Part shown: one piece after another, positions 17,288 through 26,121 of the stretch
Numbering within the stretch: position 1 is the first letter of the stretch
How the letters are laid out: each line of letters opens with the position of its first letter
DNA from: Terriglobia bacterium
GTDB taxonomy: Bacteria > Acidobacteriota > Terriglobia > Bryobacterales > Bryobacteraceae
NCBI GenBank assembly: GCA_020073145.1
Contig: JAIQFS010000008.1
Span: forward strand, 62,001-126,000
Reading direction: 5' to 3'
DNA length: 64,000 bases
Position numbers and translations under genes: made by a program
The notes under the pieces: generated by a model
The model's database searches: none
Told to the model about the DNA's origin: nothing
The model's input: the letters and a program-made list of their open reading frames with translations, nothing else

Positions 17288-18279
17288 GAGTGATTCTCGC
17301 GGTACACGCGTTCGATGATGCGCAAGACGGCCTGCGCGTCGGCGATGCCCGGATTGGGCGGGCGGTTCTGGCGGAGGTCCTCGAGAAAGGCGGTCCACTC
17401 CGCCTCCCACGAATCGTCGGCCATGGGATACTCCCAGGCGAGGGTTTCGGGCGGGCCCATCGCGGCCGACATTTTGTACCAGGTGAGCCGCTCGAGCCCG
17501 TAGCTGCCGCCGAGGCCCGAGATTTCGAGCTTGCCGTTGCTGCCGGCGATTTCGAAGGAGAACAGGTTCTTCCACTCCGTCCAGCCGGCGTGCAGAAAGG
17601 CGATCTGGCCGCGCGCGGTTTCGAGCAGCAGGAATCCGTTGTCTTCCACCGGCATTTGCCAAAAGTAAGTGCGCGTGCGGCCGTGGACGGCGGAGAAGTC
17701 ACCCAAAAACCAGCGCGAGAGATCGATCAGGTGCGAGCCCTGATCGAGCAACTCGCCGCCTCCCGAGATCTTCGGGTCGGCGCGCCACTCCTTTTCGTAG
17801 CCCGGACGACCTCCGTGGCCGTAGCGGCCGCGGATGAACATGAGCTCGCCCAGCGCGCCGGAATCGAAGATCTCGCGCGCCTTGCGGAACGCGCGGTGAT
17901 ACCGGTGGTTAAATCCGATGCGGACCAGCGAGCCGGACTGGCGGGCGGCTTGGGCGACGGCATCGAGTTCGTCCGCGCCGCGCGCACCCGGTTTTTCCAT
18001 CAAGACGTGTTTGCCGGCGGCGGCGGCTTCGCGGGCGATGGGGGCCAGCATATCGTGGGTGGCGGCGGCCAGCACCACATCGACGTCCGGCCGCGTCACG
18101 GCGGCCTGCCACTCGGTGGTGGCCGCACAACCCGGGGCGGCAGCGGCCAGCCCGCGGGCGCGGTCCAGGACAACGTCGCAGCACACCGTCAGCGCCGCGC
18201 CGGAGAGCGCCGCGGCCCGCTTGCGGCCGATCGCGCCGCAGCCGATCACCGCGGCACGCAAGAGTGATGTCTGGGCCAA
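17284..18279 (-). CDS. Gfo/Idh/MocA family oxidoreductase
   Basis: About 331 residues. An N-terminal Rossmann domain (AAVIGCGAIGRKRAAAL), the conserved EKP motif in KHVLMEKPGA, and the C-terminal substrate domain with GGGELLDQGSHLIDL, whose histidine is expected in the active site. It probably oxidises or reduces a sugar or nucleotide sugar using NAD(P). No ATG or GTG precedes the first strand; TTG 18279 is used and TTG 18261 is an alternative. It is the first gene of the heptose cassette and overlaps hddA (ATGA), so its substrate is probably a heptose derivative; that is inference. Confidence 0.82.
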   Translation of the reverse strand: MAQTSLLRAAVIGCGAIGRKRAAALSGAALTVCCDVVLDRARGLAAAAPGCAATTEWQAAVTRPDVDVVLAAATHDMLAPIAREAAAAGKHVLMEKPGARGADELDAVAQAARQSGSLVRIGFNHRYHRAFRKAREIFDSGALGELMFIRGRYGHGGRPGYEKEWRADPKISGGGELLDQGSHLIDLSRWFLGDFSAVHGRTRTYFWQMPVEDNGFLLLETARGQIAFLHAGWTEWKNLFSFEIAGSNGKLEISGLGGSYGLERLTWYKMSAAMGPPETLAWEYPMADDSWEAEWTAFLEDLRQNRPPNPGIADAQAVLRIIERVYRENHS

Positions 18280-18347
18280 GAGGCAATTGTAATTGGTTTT
18301 GCGGGCGGCGCGGGAAAATCGCGCACGCTGGGCACGGCCCGGCGGGA

Positions 18348-18566
18348 CTATGCCATCTCGCGGTTTTTGGCGTGCTGCCGCGCGTGGTGAATCAGGGCGT
18401 TGATCTGGGTGTTGGACTGCCCCTGCCTCTTCATTTCCCAGCGCAGCTCGGTCTCGCTGAAGGGCCCCAGAGGGCCAACCGGCCGGCCGCCTCCACTGAC
18501 GCACGCCATCTCGAACTCCTCTTTTTGTTCGTCGTCCAAATAGCAGGTGATTGCCCAACGATCCAT
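18348..18566 (-). CDS. Small hypothetical protein
   Basis: 72 residues, not recognised. It is soluble, with an acidic N-terminal half (CYLDDEQKEEFEMACV) and a basic C-terminal helix (INALIHHARQHAKN). The ATG has GTGAGGAT about 8 nt upstream on the minus strand, a good ribosome-binding site, which is the main reason to believe the gene. It stands alone between the heptose cassette and the divergent PadR gene; the leader region between it and PadR is shared. Confidence 0.55.
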   Translation of the reverse strand: MDRWAITCYLDDEQKEEFEMACVSGGGRPVGPLGPFSETELRWEMKRQGQSNTQINALIHHARQHAKNREMA

Positions 18567-18720
18567 GAGATCCTCACTACTCTGACGATCCTATTCTCGA
18601 TCCGGTTGCGCCAGCTCTCTTTTGTTAGCGACGCGGGGGGGCACCACGCTAGAGGAGTGGGCGACTGGCCTGCCCAGGCCGGCTCCGCCAAGCCGGATTT
18701 AGAGTTCGCAAGTATGGGAG

Positions 18721-18749
18721 TAGACAATCTACGGCCATTGCTGTAGGAT
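18721..18749 (+). promoter_or_regulatory. Candidate promoter for padR-ADOP, with a very short leader
   Basis: TAGACA (18721-18726), 17-nt spacer, TAGGAT (18744-18749). The expected start of transcription near 18756 leaves only about 13 nt before the PadR ATG at 18769, and no ribosome-binding site is visible there. The -10 lies inside a near-palindrome (GTAGGATATCTAC), a plausible site for PadR autorepression. Confidence 0.45.
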
Positions 18750-18768
18750 ATCTACTGCCACCTGTCCC

Positions 18769-19128
18769 ATGAAGAAAACCGAACGCTACCAGAATCGAAT
18801 TGAGCTGCTTCAGGGAACTCTCGACATGTTGATCCTCCAGACGCTGCGCTGGGGGCCTCAGCACGGCTACGGCGTCGGCCAGGCCATCCGCGCCGGCTCG
18901 GGTGAAGTGCTGCAAGTGGAGACTGGGTCGCTGTATCCGGCCATGCACCGGCTGGAGCGGCAGGGCTGGGTCAAATCGGAGTGGGGCCAATCTGAAAAAA
19001 AGCAGCGGGCGAAATATTACAGCCTGACCGCGGCGGGGCGAAAACAACTAACGGCGGAGCAGAGCCGCTGGAACCAGATGAGCGCGGCCATCGCCAGCCT
19101 GATGAGCCCGCGGGAAAGGGAGGGCTAA
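18769..19128 (+). CDS. PadR family transcriptional regulator
   Basis: A 119-residue winged-helix regulator. The PadR core reads LLQGTLDMLILQTLRWGPQHGYGV, followed by the wing VETGSLYPAMHRLERQGWV and YYSLTAAGRKQL, then the C-terminal dimerisation helix. In acidobacteria this small PadR subtype is very often placed immediately before a duplicated ABC permease, as here (4-nt gap). It probably represses its own promoter and the permease; the ligand is unknown. Confidence 0.93.
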   Translation: MKKTERYQNRIELLQGTLDMLILQTLRWGPQHGYGVGQAIRAGSGEVLQVETGSLYPAMHRLERQGWVKSEWGQSEKKQRAKYYSLTAAGRKQLTAEQSRWNQMSAAIASLMSPREREG

Positions 19129-19132
19129 AGAA

Positions 19133-21775
19133 ATGAACCTGTGGACCCGCTGGTGGCGTCGCGACCATATGGACGGGGAGTTGGACGACGAACTGCGTGC
19201 GCATTTCCAACTGGCGATCGAGGATCGCATCGCGCGCGGCGAATCTCCCGCCGACGCCGAGCGGAACTCGCGGCGCGAATTCGGCAATGAGCTCCTGGTC
19301 CGGGAAGTCACTCGCGGGATGTGGGGATGGGCGGCCATCGAGCGGTTCGGGCAAGACCTGAAATACGCGTTCCGGCAAATACGGCGCAGTCCGGGCTTCA
19401 GCGCCATCGCCGTGCTCACGCTCGCGCTCGGACTTGCCGCTACGACTGCCGTCTTCTCGATCGTCAACGGCGTCCTGCTTGAGCCTCTCCACTACCGCGA
19501 GCCGGGGCGCCTTTACGCCGCAGTAAACCTTCCGTCACCCCGCGCCCCTTCGCGAGGGTACTGGCTCCTCAACGCCCGGCAGTTCTCGGAGTGGCGCGCG
19601 CATTGCCGCTCCTGTGAAGACGTGGCGCTGGCCGGCTTTGCCGGTCTCACGCTCACCGGCCTGGGCGAGCCGGAGCGCATCCCCGCGCTTCGCGTCTCCT
19701 ACAACTTTTTTCGGACGCTGGGGGTTCCACCGGCCCTCGGCCGCGACTTCCGCCCCGAAGAAGAACTCCCCGGCCAGTCGCGCGTGCTCATCCTTTCCGA
19801 CGCCATCTGGCGCACTCGATTTAGTCGCGACCCAGCCGTCCTCGGCCGCACCCTGCAGATCAACGGTCTGCCCTTCACGGTGATCGGTGTGATGCCGCCG
19901 GATCTGCAACTCCCCGTCGGCAGCCAGTGGGGCCCCGACGAAGTGAATGTGAATGCGTCTCCCCTGATCTTTTTCCCCCTGGGCCAGGACGTTTCGCGCG
20001 CCGAGGAGGATGGGACGTACAACTACGTCTCGGCGGTGCGGCTGAAGACGGCTGCCGCGCCCGCGCAAGCCGTCGCCGAATTCAACGCGTCCATCGCCGA
20101 TATCGTTCGCCGGTACCACATCGGGCTGCGGCCGGCTCTGTTTCCTCTCCGGGAAACCGTCACGCGCGGCGCCCGCACGGGCCTCTGGCTTCTGATGGGC
20201 ATCGTGGCCACCGTGTTGTTGATCGTGTGCGTCAACGTAGGCAACCTCATGCTGGTGCGCACTGCCAGCCGCGGCCGCGAGGCCGGAATTCGCATGGCCT
20301 TGGGATCGAGCCGCGGAGAGCTGTTCCGCCTGGTCCTGACCGAAGCTCTCCTGCTGGTGGCGATCGGTTCCGCTCTCGGGGTGGGCCTGGCCTACGTGGC
20401 CTTGCGCGTTTTCTTGCTGACGGCGCCGGTAGATTTGCCGCGCATCGGCGACGTCCGCATGGATTTCCGGGTCCTCTTGTTCGTGATCGCCGCGGCTTTG
20501 GTCTCCGCGCTGATCTGCGGCCTGGTGCCGGCCTGGCGCTTGTCTCGAACCGATCCTCACGGGGCACTCAAATCGGGCTCCGCGAACGCGACAGATCCCG
20601 GCCGCAAAGTGCGCCTACGGGAGGTCCTGGTCGGCGCGGAAGTCGCCTTGAGCACTCTCTTGCTGGTGGTGGGCAGCCTCCTGCTGCTGAGTTTCTATCG
20701 CGTGATGACCGCGCCCAGAGGATTCGAGGCCTCGCGTGTGATTACGCAGGACGTCTCGCTCACCAGTTTCAAGTACTCTCGCGAACCCGATCGCATCCGA
20801 TTCGTCGATGAGGCGCTGCGGCGGCTGGACGCGATCCCCGGCATGCGCTCGGTGGGTGTCACAAACCAGCTGCCTCTGCGCGGCGAAACCTGGACCTGCA
20901 ACCTGCGCGATGGCGGCCCGCCCGAACAGCCCGCCGTTGGGCTGGCGAATTTCCGCTTTGTGAATCCCGGGTACTGGCAAGCCATGGGAATCCCGCTGGT
21001 CCGAGGCCGGTTTCTGGTGCCGGGAGACCGCGTTCGCGCCGTCGCGGTTCTCGGCGAGAAGGCCGCACAAGCCCTCTGGCCGGGGCAGAACCCGCTGGGC
21101 CAGCATGTGGGCGGTTGCGGCGGCGAGAAGGCGCCGCCCTCGCTGGAGGTGGTAGGCGTGGTCGGTGACGTCCGCGCCGGGGCGGAAAAGCAGGCGCCCT
21201 TTACGGTCTATCAACCCTATTGGCAAACCAACAACACGCGCTTCTTCTTTGTGCTGCGCGCCGAGGGAGAGCCCCTGGCAGTCATCGGCGGCGTTCGCGC
21301 GGCCCTTCGCTCCCTGGACCCGGATCTTCCCTTCGTCCCGGCGAAGAACATGGATGAGGTTTTGGAAGAATCGGTAGCCATGCGCCGGTTTCAGATGGAG
21401 CTGGCGGTCGCCTTCGCCACCGCAGGCCTGCTCCTGGCCGCGCTCGGCGTCTATGGCGTGATCTCGTTTTCCGTGGTGCGGCGCACGCCGGAGATGGGCG
21501 TCCGGATCGCGCTGGGAGCGCGCGGCGCGCAGATCGTCGGCATGGTGGTGCGCCAGGGAATGCGTCCCGTGATCGCCGGACTCCTCGCCGGCCTGGCAGG
21601 CGCCCTGGCCGGAGGCCGCCTGATTGCCAGCCAGTTGTTCGGTGTCACCCCTAGTGACCCGCTGGCGCTTTCGGCGGTCGCCTTTTTGCTGCTGGCTGTG
21701 GCGTTGTGTGCCTGCTGGATTCCCGCGCGCCGCGCCACCCGCATCGACCCATTGCGCGCGCTACGGTTCGAGTAG
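19133..21775 (+). CDS. Acidobacterial duplicated permease (ADOP), MacB/FtsX type
   Basis: 880 residues. The N-terminal cap (WWRRDHMDGELDDELRAHF) and LKYAFRQIRRSPGFSAIAVLTLALGL are hallmarks of the ADOP group. Two FtsX-type modules follow, each with a periplasmic MacB_PCD-like region, and the C-terminal permease ends in RRATRIDPLRALRFE. No ATPase gene is adjacent, as is usual for these orphan permeases. It is likely part of a mechanotransmission or export system in the inner membrane with a separately encoded ATPase. AGGGAGGG upstream of the ATG supports the start. Confidence 0.92.
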   Translation: MNLWTRWWRRDHMDGELDDELRAHFQLAIEDRIARGESPADAERNSRREFGNELLVREVTRGMWGWAAIERFGQDLKYAFRQIRRSPGFSAIAVLTLALGLAATTAVFSIVNGVLLEPLHYREPGRLYAAVNLPSPRAPSRGYWLLNARQFSEWRAHCRSCEDVALAGFAGLTLTGLGEPERIPALRVSYNFFRTLGVPPALGRDFRPEEELPGQSRVLILSDAIWRTRFSRDPAVLGRTLQINGLPFTVIGVMPPDLQLPVGSQWGPDEVNVNASPLIFFPLGQDVSRAEEDGTYNYVSAVRLKTAAAPAQAVAEFNASIADIVRRYHIGLRPALFPLRETVTRGARTGLWLLMGIVATVLLIVCVNVGNLMLVRTASRGREAGIRMALGSSRGELFRLVLTEALLLVAIGSALGVGLAYVALRVFLLTAPVDLPRIGDVRMDFRVLLFVIAAALVSALICGLVPAWRLSRTDPHGALKSGSANATDPGRKVRLREVLVGAEVALSTLLLVVGSLLLLSFYRVMTAPRGFEASRVITQDVSLTSFKYSREPDRIRFVDEALRRLDAIPGMRSVGVTNQLPLRGETWTCNLRDGGPPEQPAVGLANFRFVNPGYWQAMGIPLVRGRFLVPGDRVRAVAVLGEKAAQALWPGQNPLGQHVGGCGGEKAPPSLEVVGVVGDVRAGAEKQAPFTVYQPYWQTNNTRFFFVLRAEGEPLAVIGGVRAALRSLDPDLPFVPAKNMDEVLEESVAMRRFQMELAVAFATAGLLLAALGVYGVISFSVVRRTPEMGVRIALGARGAQIVGMVVRQGMRPVIAGLLAGLAGALAGGRLIASQLFGVTPSDPLALSAVAFLLLAVALCACWIPARRATRIDPLRALRFE

Positions 21776-21802
21776 GGTTCCGCCCGTCGGACGGCGGACT
21801 CC

Positions 21803-22186
21803 TCAGGCGCGCGGTAATTGCGGGATCCGGTCGAAGTGCCGGTCCCGGGTGATCAGAACCAAATCGTGTTCCAGAGCCAGCGCGGCGATCCACAGGTCGT
21901 TGTCGGGAACCGGAGTGCCGGCCCGCTTGAGTTGGACAAACAGACGCGCGTACTGTTGAGCAGTCTCCCGGCCGGGGAGAAGGATGGCCACGGTCGGCTT
22001 GGCGAGCAACTTCCGCAGCAGCGCCTCGTTGCGGTGCGGTTCGGTTCCGCCATGGAAACCCGCCTTAATTTCGCCCAAGACCATGAGTGGGATCTGGACT
22101 TCGTCGCAAACCGCCAATTGCTTGGCCAAAGCAGTATCGCCCCGAAAAAGGTCGGTCAGACGGTTGGTGTCCAGCGCGACTCTCAC
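21803..22186 (-). CDS. PIN-domain toxin (VapC type)
   Basis: 127 residues forming a PIN nuclease domain: N-terminal VALDTNRLTDLFRGD with the first catalytic Asp, the conserved Glu in LMVLGEIKAGF, and the C-terminal NDLWIAALALEHDLVLITRDRHFDRI with the other acidic residues. It is expected to cleave RNA when free of its antitoxin. GTG 22186 overlaps the antitoxin stop (GTGA); GTG 22192 is also in frame. Located convergent to the ADOP permease gene, 27 nt away. Confidence 0.86.
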   Translation of the reverse strand: MRVALDTNRLTDLFRGDTALAKQLAVCDEVQIPLMVLGEIKAGFHGGTEPHRNEALLRKLLAKPTVAILLPGRETAQQYARLFVQLKRAGTPVPDNDLWIAALALEHDLVLITRDRHFDRIPQLPRA

Positions 22187-22434
22187 TTCCACTTGTCCGG
22201 ATCGATCTGGCGCTGGGCGGCCACGATTTCGTCAAAGCCCGGGTCCGGGGTCCACTGGCCGATCAGATCGGAAAAGTCCGCCCGCCGCGGGCTGCCGATG
22301 GTGGCGGCCGCCAGTTCGTCGAGGATCACTTGATTGAGGCTCTGTTTCTTTTTCGCGGCTTTCTGGCGCAGCAGATGATCGACTTCCGGGGGGATCCCGC
22401 GGATCGTGTACTGAACTGGTGCACGCCGCTTCAT
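22183..22434 (-). CDS. Antitoxin of the PIN-toxin pair, ribbon-helix-helix type
   Basis: 83 residues. The first 45 (VQYTIRGIPPEVDHLLRQKA and SLNQVILDELA) match the strand-helix-helix layout of Arc/FitA-like antitoxins; the acidic C-terminal tail (DPGFDEIVAAQRQIDPD) would wrap the PIN toxin. It precedes the toxin and overlaps it by 4 nt. No clear ribosome-binding site is seen before the ATG, so the leader may be very short. Autoregulation is expected from the family. Confidence 0.8.
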   Translation of the reverse strand: MKRRAPVQYTIRGIPPEVDHLLRQKAAKKKQSLNQVILDELAAATIGSPRRADFSDLIGQWTPDPGFDEIVAAQRQIDPDKWK

Positions 22435-22472
22435 GCCTACATGATAGCAAGAAATGCAGGCAAGTGTCGGGG

Positions 22473-23903
22473 CTACCGTTGCAGCGGGTCTTCTACCCAG
22501 GGAGGCGTGGCGTCAATCAGACGGCCCAGCTCGGGCTCGAGCCGCTCCATCTGGCACTTCATCTCCCAGGCGATCTCGCGATAGCTGAAGTGGCCTTTCA
22601 CTCCGCTGCGGAGCTTGGAAATGTACTCGGCCTCGGCGAAATCCATCTTGAAGAGGAATCGGGAGCGCGCTCCGAACGGCAGCAGATACTGCGCGCCGGG
22701 AGCGGGCAGGGCGTGCATGGCATCGAGGGCGGTTTGCATCGCGGACGCGAAGACTTCGGAGGCGCCTGCTTCGATCACCAGTTGGGGAGTGTCGAATCCC
22801 AGGCGGCCCGCGTACTCCTGACGGAATTTCTGGCAGCGGCGGTGGCGCTGCAAGTCGCGGAAGGCGCCGATGTCGATGATGAAGTCGTAGGCGTAGAGCC
22901 CGCCTCGGAAACCGCTGAGGATTTCGTCGCGGCGCGTGCGCGAAGCGAGCGCCACGTCGATCACTTCGGCCCGCCGGCGCTCGTTCCAGCCGGAGGCGAT
23001 CTCGTACAACTCGCGGAAAGGCCGGTCGGTCACCGGGTAAAGCAACGTGGCGGCGATGTCGGCGGGTACATTGGCGGGGCGCAGGAGGTCGACTCGCGGC
23101 GCGTCGCCACCAGCGGCCGCGGGCAGGTTTTGGAGTGCCCAGAGCCGCAAGTCTTCTCGCGATCGAACGGCATGGTCGTCCAGGTCGGCGTGGCGGGCCA
23201 GCGTGGGGGCGAGCGGCTCGGCGGCGGAGTTCGTGTCCCAGAGGCAGTCGGGCTCGGCGGCGCAGGCTTGGGCGACTTCGTTGCCCAGTTCACGCAGTTC
23301 CGCATAGGGGGAAGCCTTCAGACGCCGGATCTGTTTTTCCAGTGTGCGAATGCTGGTCACCTGGCCGACGTTGGTGGGCACGCCCCAGAAGAGCAGATAG
23401 CGCGCCACGTCAAACGCGCGCGCGGCCAGGTTGCGCCGGTAGGCTTCCGGCTTCATGGCCTCGGGACGCGGCAACTGTTCGCTCAAACGGGCCAGGGCCC
23501 GCTCATTGACTTGGGCGTACGCCGCCAGCAAGGCCTCTCCCGCGGACCGGTAGGCGGCGGCCTCAGCGGCTGAGAACTCCGGCGGAGTGATGAAGCCCGA
23601 CCGCGAAAAATCCTGATAGCGCGACGATTTCGCCTGGCCGTCCCACAGCGGTTCGGCTTCGATTTCGGTGGCGGCCAGCTCCGAGATACCCTCGAAGCAG
23701 ACCACGGCGTGCCCCAGGTCGGCGATGGATGCGTGGCCGTATTGAAAGTAGAAGCTCTCGAGGAAGCTGCGCGAATCGTGGGTGCGCACCCATTCGATGG
23801 ATTGGCGGATGGAATCGGGCGACCGGCTATAACGGGCCAGGGCGTAGGCGCTCTTCTCGGGCGGCATGGGCGCTACGGTGATGACGCGTTTTGTGGGAAT
23901 CAA
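22473..23903 (-). CDS. Tandem ThyX-like protein (FAD-dependent thymidylate synthase family)
   Basis: About 476 residues made of two ThyX-like halves, twice the length of a normal ThyX (about 230). Half 1 has [22 protein letters not shown] and [12 protein letters not shown], but the flavin/nucleotide signature RHRxxSxNxxS is replaced by a region ending [10 protein letters not shown]. Half 2 keeps [17 protein letters not shown], which has RHR but not the following Ser pattern. The start TTG 23903 retains the first beta strand; ATG 23867 would cut it. It is divergent from dut, which supports a role in dUMP/dTMP metabolism, but catalytic competence is doubtful. Confidence 0.75.
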   Translation of the reverse strand: MIPTKRVITVAPMPPEKSAYALARYSRSPDSIRQSIEWVRTHDSRSFLESFYFQYGHASIADLGHAVVCFEGISELAATEIEAEPLWDGQAKSSRYQDFSRSGFITPPEFSAAEAAAYRSAGEALLAAYAQVNERALARLSEQLPRPEAMKPEAYRRNLAARAFDVARYLLFWGVPTNVGQVTSIRTLEKQIRRLKASPYAELRELGNEVAQACAAEPDCLWDTNSAAEPLAPTLARHADLDDHAVRSREDLRLWALQNLPAAAGGDAPRVDLLRPANVPADIAATLLYPVTDRPFRELYEIASGWNERRRAEVIDVALASRTRRDEILSGFRGGLYAYDFIIDIGAFRDLQRHRRCQKFRQEYAGRLGFDTPQLVIEAGASEVFASAMQTALDAMHALPAPGAQYLLPFGARSRFLFKMDFAEAEYISKLRSGVKGHFSYREIAWEMKCQMERLEPELGRLIDATPPWVEDPLQR

Positions 23904-23921
23904 GACGCTATGATAACGGGG

Positions 23922-24353
23922 ATGCAGATTCGAATCCAACGTGTGCATCCCGAGGCGGTCCTGCCGGACTACGTCCATGGATCCCACGAGGACGCCGGGA
24001 TGGACTTGCGGGCGGTGGAAGACGCGACCCTGGAGCCGGGCGTGCCGCGCCTGGTTCCGACCGGACTCACCATCGAATTGCCGGCCGGTTTTGAAGCGCA
24101 GGTGCGTCCGCGCAGCGGGCTCGCCCTGAAACACGCGATCACCATGCCCAATACGCCGGGAACCATCGACCCGGGCTATCGCGGCGAAATCCGCGTGATC
24201 CTTCTCAATCTGGGACGCGAGCCCTACACCGTGCGTGCCGGAGACCGCATCGCCCAGATGGTTGTGGCGCGCTACGAAGCCGTGGAATGGGTGGAAAGCG
24301 AGCTGGCCGACTCGCGCCGCGGCGCGGGCGGATTCGGATCATCCGGCCGCTGA
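23922..24353 (+). CDS. dut: Deoxyuridine 5'-triphosphate nucleotidohydrolase (dUTPase)
   Basis: 143 residues with all five trimeric dUTPase motifs in order: [40 protein letters not shown], and the C-terminal [10 protein letters not shown] that closes over the nucleotide. It hydrolyses dUTP to dUMP, preventing uracil misincorporation and supplying thymidylate synthase. ATG 23910 gives four more residues and cannot be excluded. The start is within 20 nt of the divergent ThyX-like start, so each promoter must lie in the other coding region. Its 3' end overlaps the convergent TetR gene by 15 nt. Confidence 0.95.
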   Translation: MQIRIQRVHPEAVLPDYVHGSHEDAGMDLRAVEDATLEPGVPRLVPTGLTIELPAGFEAQVRPRSGLALKHAITMPNTPGTIDPGYRGEIRVILLNLGREPYTVRAGDRIAQMVVARYEAVEWVESELADSRRGAGGFGSSGR

Positions 24354-24962
24354 GACGCCCTTTGCGGAAACACCGCCGAGAAAAACGTCCGCCATTTCCC
24401 GCGCCACGCGCTGGCGGCTGCGCTTCTTGAAGTAACCCGGGAAGAGCTGCTCGACCAGGCCGTGATAGGCGATCATCCCGATCAGGCCCCGGGCGGCGAT
24501 TTCGGGATCGACGCGCCGGAAGGCGCCCGCCCGGATGCGCCGGCGGATGTAGTCCAGCACCAGGCGGTAGAAATCGGTGAAGACGCGCTCGAAGAAGTTG
24601 CCGGCGAGTTCGTGGCCTTCGAGCGAGATGAACAACAGCAGGCGCGTCATCCCCGGGTCCTTTTCGTAACGTTCGAGGATCAGCTCGCCCAGCCGCGTGA
24701 AGAACAGCCGGTCGTCGCCGGCCTCGGCGTAGCGCTGGAGGGTGTGCACCCGCTGGGAAGCCTGGCGGGCCTTATCCTCGATGATGGCGCGGTACAAGTC
24801 GCGCTTGGTCTGGAAGTGCTGGTAGAGAACGGGCTCGGTCACGCCCAGGGCCGACGCGAGCTCGCGCGTGGTGGCGCCGCGAAATCCCTTTTCGGCGAAA
24901 AGATGGATGGCGGTGCGAACGATAGCCGCATGGCGTTCTTCGCCCCGCATGCGAGTCTTCAT
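24339..24962 (-). CDS. TetR family transcriptional regulator
   Basis: 207 residues. The N-terminal HTH reads [46 protein letters not shown]-type, the canonical TetR pattern, within residues 12-60. The rest is a helical ligand/dimerisation domain with an Arg-rich C-terminal segment ([17 protein letters not shown]). It has no obvious target next to it: dut is convergent and the pterin dehydratase is divergent 71 nt away, so the latter or itself may be regulated. The ligand is unknown. Confidence 0.92.
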   Translation of the reverse strand: MKTRMRGEERHAAIVRTAIHLFAEKGFRGATTRELASALGVTEPVLYQHFQTKRDLYRAIIEDKARQASQRVHTLQRYAEAGDDRLFFTRLGELILERYEKDPGMTRLLLFISLEGHELAGNFFERVFTDFYRLVLDYIRRRIRAGAFRRVDPEIAARGLIGMIAYHGLVEQLFPGYFKKRSRQRVAREMADVFLGGVSAKGVSAAG

Positions 24963-25032
24963 GCTGGCTTAAAGCGGCTGCTAACAACTGTTTCATCGTA
25001 ACATGCGGTCTACTGGGAGAGGAGGATTGGGA

Positions 25033-25362
25033 ATGGCTCTGGCTGAGAAGCACTGCGTTCCATGCCGTGGCGGCGTGCCGCCGCTGCGCGGCGCCGAACT
25101 GGAAAAGCTGCGGGAGCAGGTGAGCGGCTGGCAAGCGGTGAACGAACACCACTTGCAGAGAACCTACAGCTTCCCCGATTTCCGCCAAGCTTTGGATTTC
25201 GTCAACGCGGCGGGAGCGATTGCGGAGCAGGAAGGGCATCACCCCGATCTGCATTTGTCGTGGGGGAAAGTCGGCGTCGAAATCTGGACCCACAAGATCG
25301 ACGGTCTGACCGAAAGCGATTTTATTCTGGCGGCGAAGCTGGATCGGATCCCGCGGAGCTGA
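25033..25362 (+). CDS. 4a-hydroxytetrahydrobiopterin dehydratase (pterin-4a-carbinolamine dehydratase)
   Basis: 109 residues. The active-site signature is complete: [28 protein letters not shown]-type, with the HH pair, the Trp/Val strand, a second His and the final Asp. The N-terminal [11 protein letters not shown] is also typical of bacterial PCDs. The enzyme dehydrates 4a-hydroxy-pterin to recycle the cofactor of aromatic amino-acid hydroxylases; some members are transcription coactivators. No hydroxylase is adjacent. ATG 25033 has GGAGG 7 nt upstream. The 3' end overlaps the convergent transglycosylase by 41 nt. Confidence 0.92.
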   Translation: MALAEKHCVPCRGGVPPLRGAELEKLREQVSGWQAVNEHHLQRTYSFPDFRQALDFVNAAGAIAEQEGHHPDLHLSWGKVGVEIWTHKIDGLTESDFILAAKLDRIPRS

Positions 25363-25984
25363 CCGCTGCGACGGATTGCTTCCAATCGCCCGCGACGCGA
25401 TTGACGTAGCGGACGGTTTCCGGGAAGGGCGGCACCCCTTTGTACTTGTCCACGGCCGCAGGCCCGGCGTTATACGCCGCCAGCGCGTGGTACAGCGCGC
25501 CATGATATTTCTCCAGCAGTTGCCGTAAGTAGCGGGCGCCGGCGTCCACGTTCTGCGCGGAATCGCTCGCATTGGCGCCAAGAGCCTGGGCGGTGGCCGG
25601 CATCAACTGCATCAAACCGAGGGCGCCCTTGGGGGAAACCGCGTGCGGCTGAAAGCCGGACTCCGCCGACATCACGCTGCGCACCAGGGTGCGCGGCAAT
25701 CCGTACCGGTCGGCGGCAGTGTCGGCCAGTTGCTGGGGAGAGAGCACCGGGGGCGCAGCGGTCTGCGCAATTCCGGTGACAGCAGGCGCGGATTCCTCGG
25801 CCTCATAGCCCACGATCTGGGAGGACTCGATTTCGATATAACCGCCACCGTTATAGAGCCGGACTTTGGCCCCGTCGTGTTCGTGGCGGTCGGCGTGCAA
25901 CCGCCCGCCATGGGCCAAGAGGGCGTATTCGCCGGCAAAAGCCGAGCTTACGGTCAGAACAAATATAAGTGTCCGAAAATGCAT
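25322..25984 (-). CDS. Secreted lytic transglycosylase (SLT domain)
   Basis: 220 residues. Signal peptide [23 protein letters not shown], a short N-terminal region with [17 protein letters not shown] and [13 protein letters not shown] often seen before SLT domains, then the catalytic domain: [27 protein letters not shown] holds the catalytic Glu (AESGF) and the GLMQLMP motif, and [13 protein letters not shown] the AYNAG motif. It cleaves peptidoglycan glycosidic bonds in the periplasm. The C-terminus is overlapped by the convergent PCD gene, and the start is 137 nt from the divergent glgP start. Confidence 0.9.
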   Translation of the reverse strand: MHFRTLIFVLTVSSAFAGEYALLAHGGRLHADRHEHDGAKVRLYNGGGYIEIESSQIVGYEAEESAPAVTGIAQTAAPPVLSPQQLADTAADRYGLPRTLVRSVMSAESGFQPHAVSPKGALGLMQLMPATAQALGANASDSAQNVDAGARYLRQLLEKYHGALYHALAAYNAGPAAVDKYKGVPPFPETVRYVNRVAGDWKQSVAAVSSAGSDPASPPE

Positions 25985-26121
25985 TCTGCCTATACTGATA
26001 TTGTGACGTACGCACCGATGAAATCGTGCATCCCGAGTATCCCTTCGGGGGGTAGTCTGCCCGGGGGCTGGCGCCCGCGGACGGGCCAGACCTGTTTGCT
26101 ATCTTGGAGGTAGCTTCTCGG

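Noticed and set aside
21776-21802. CCGCC...GGCGG hairpin after the ADOP gene considered as a terminator
   Set aside because: Short stem with no T-run on either strand; not enough to call an intrinsic terminator.
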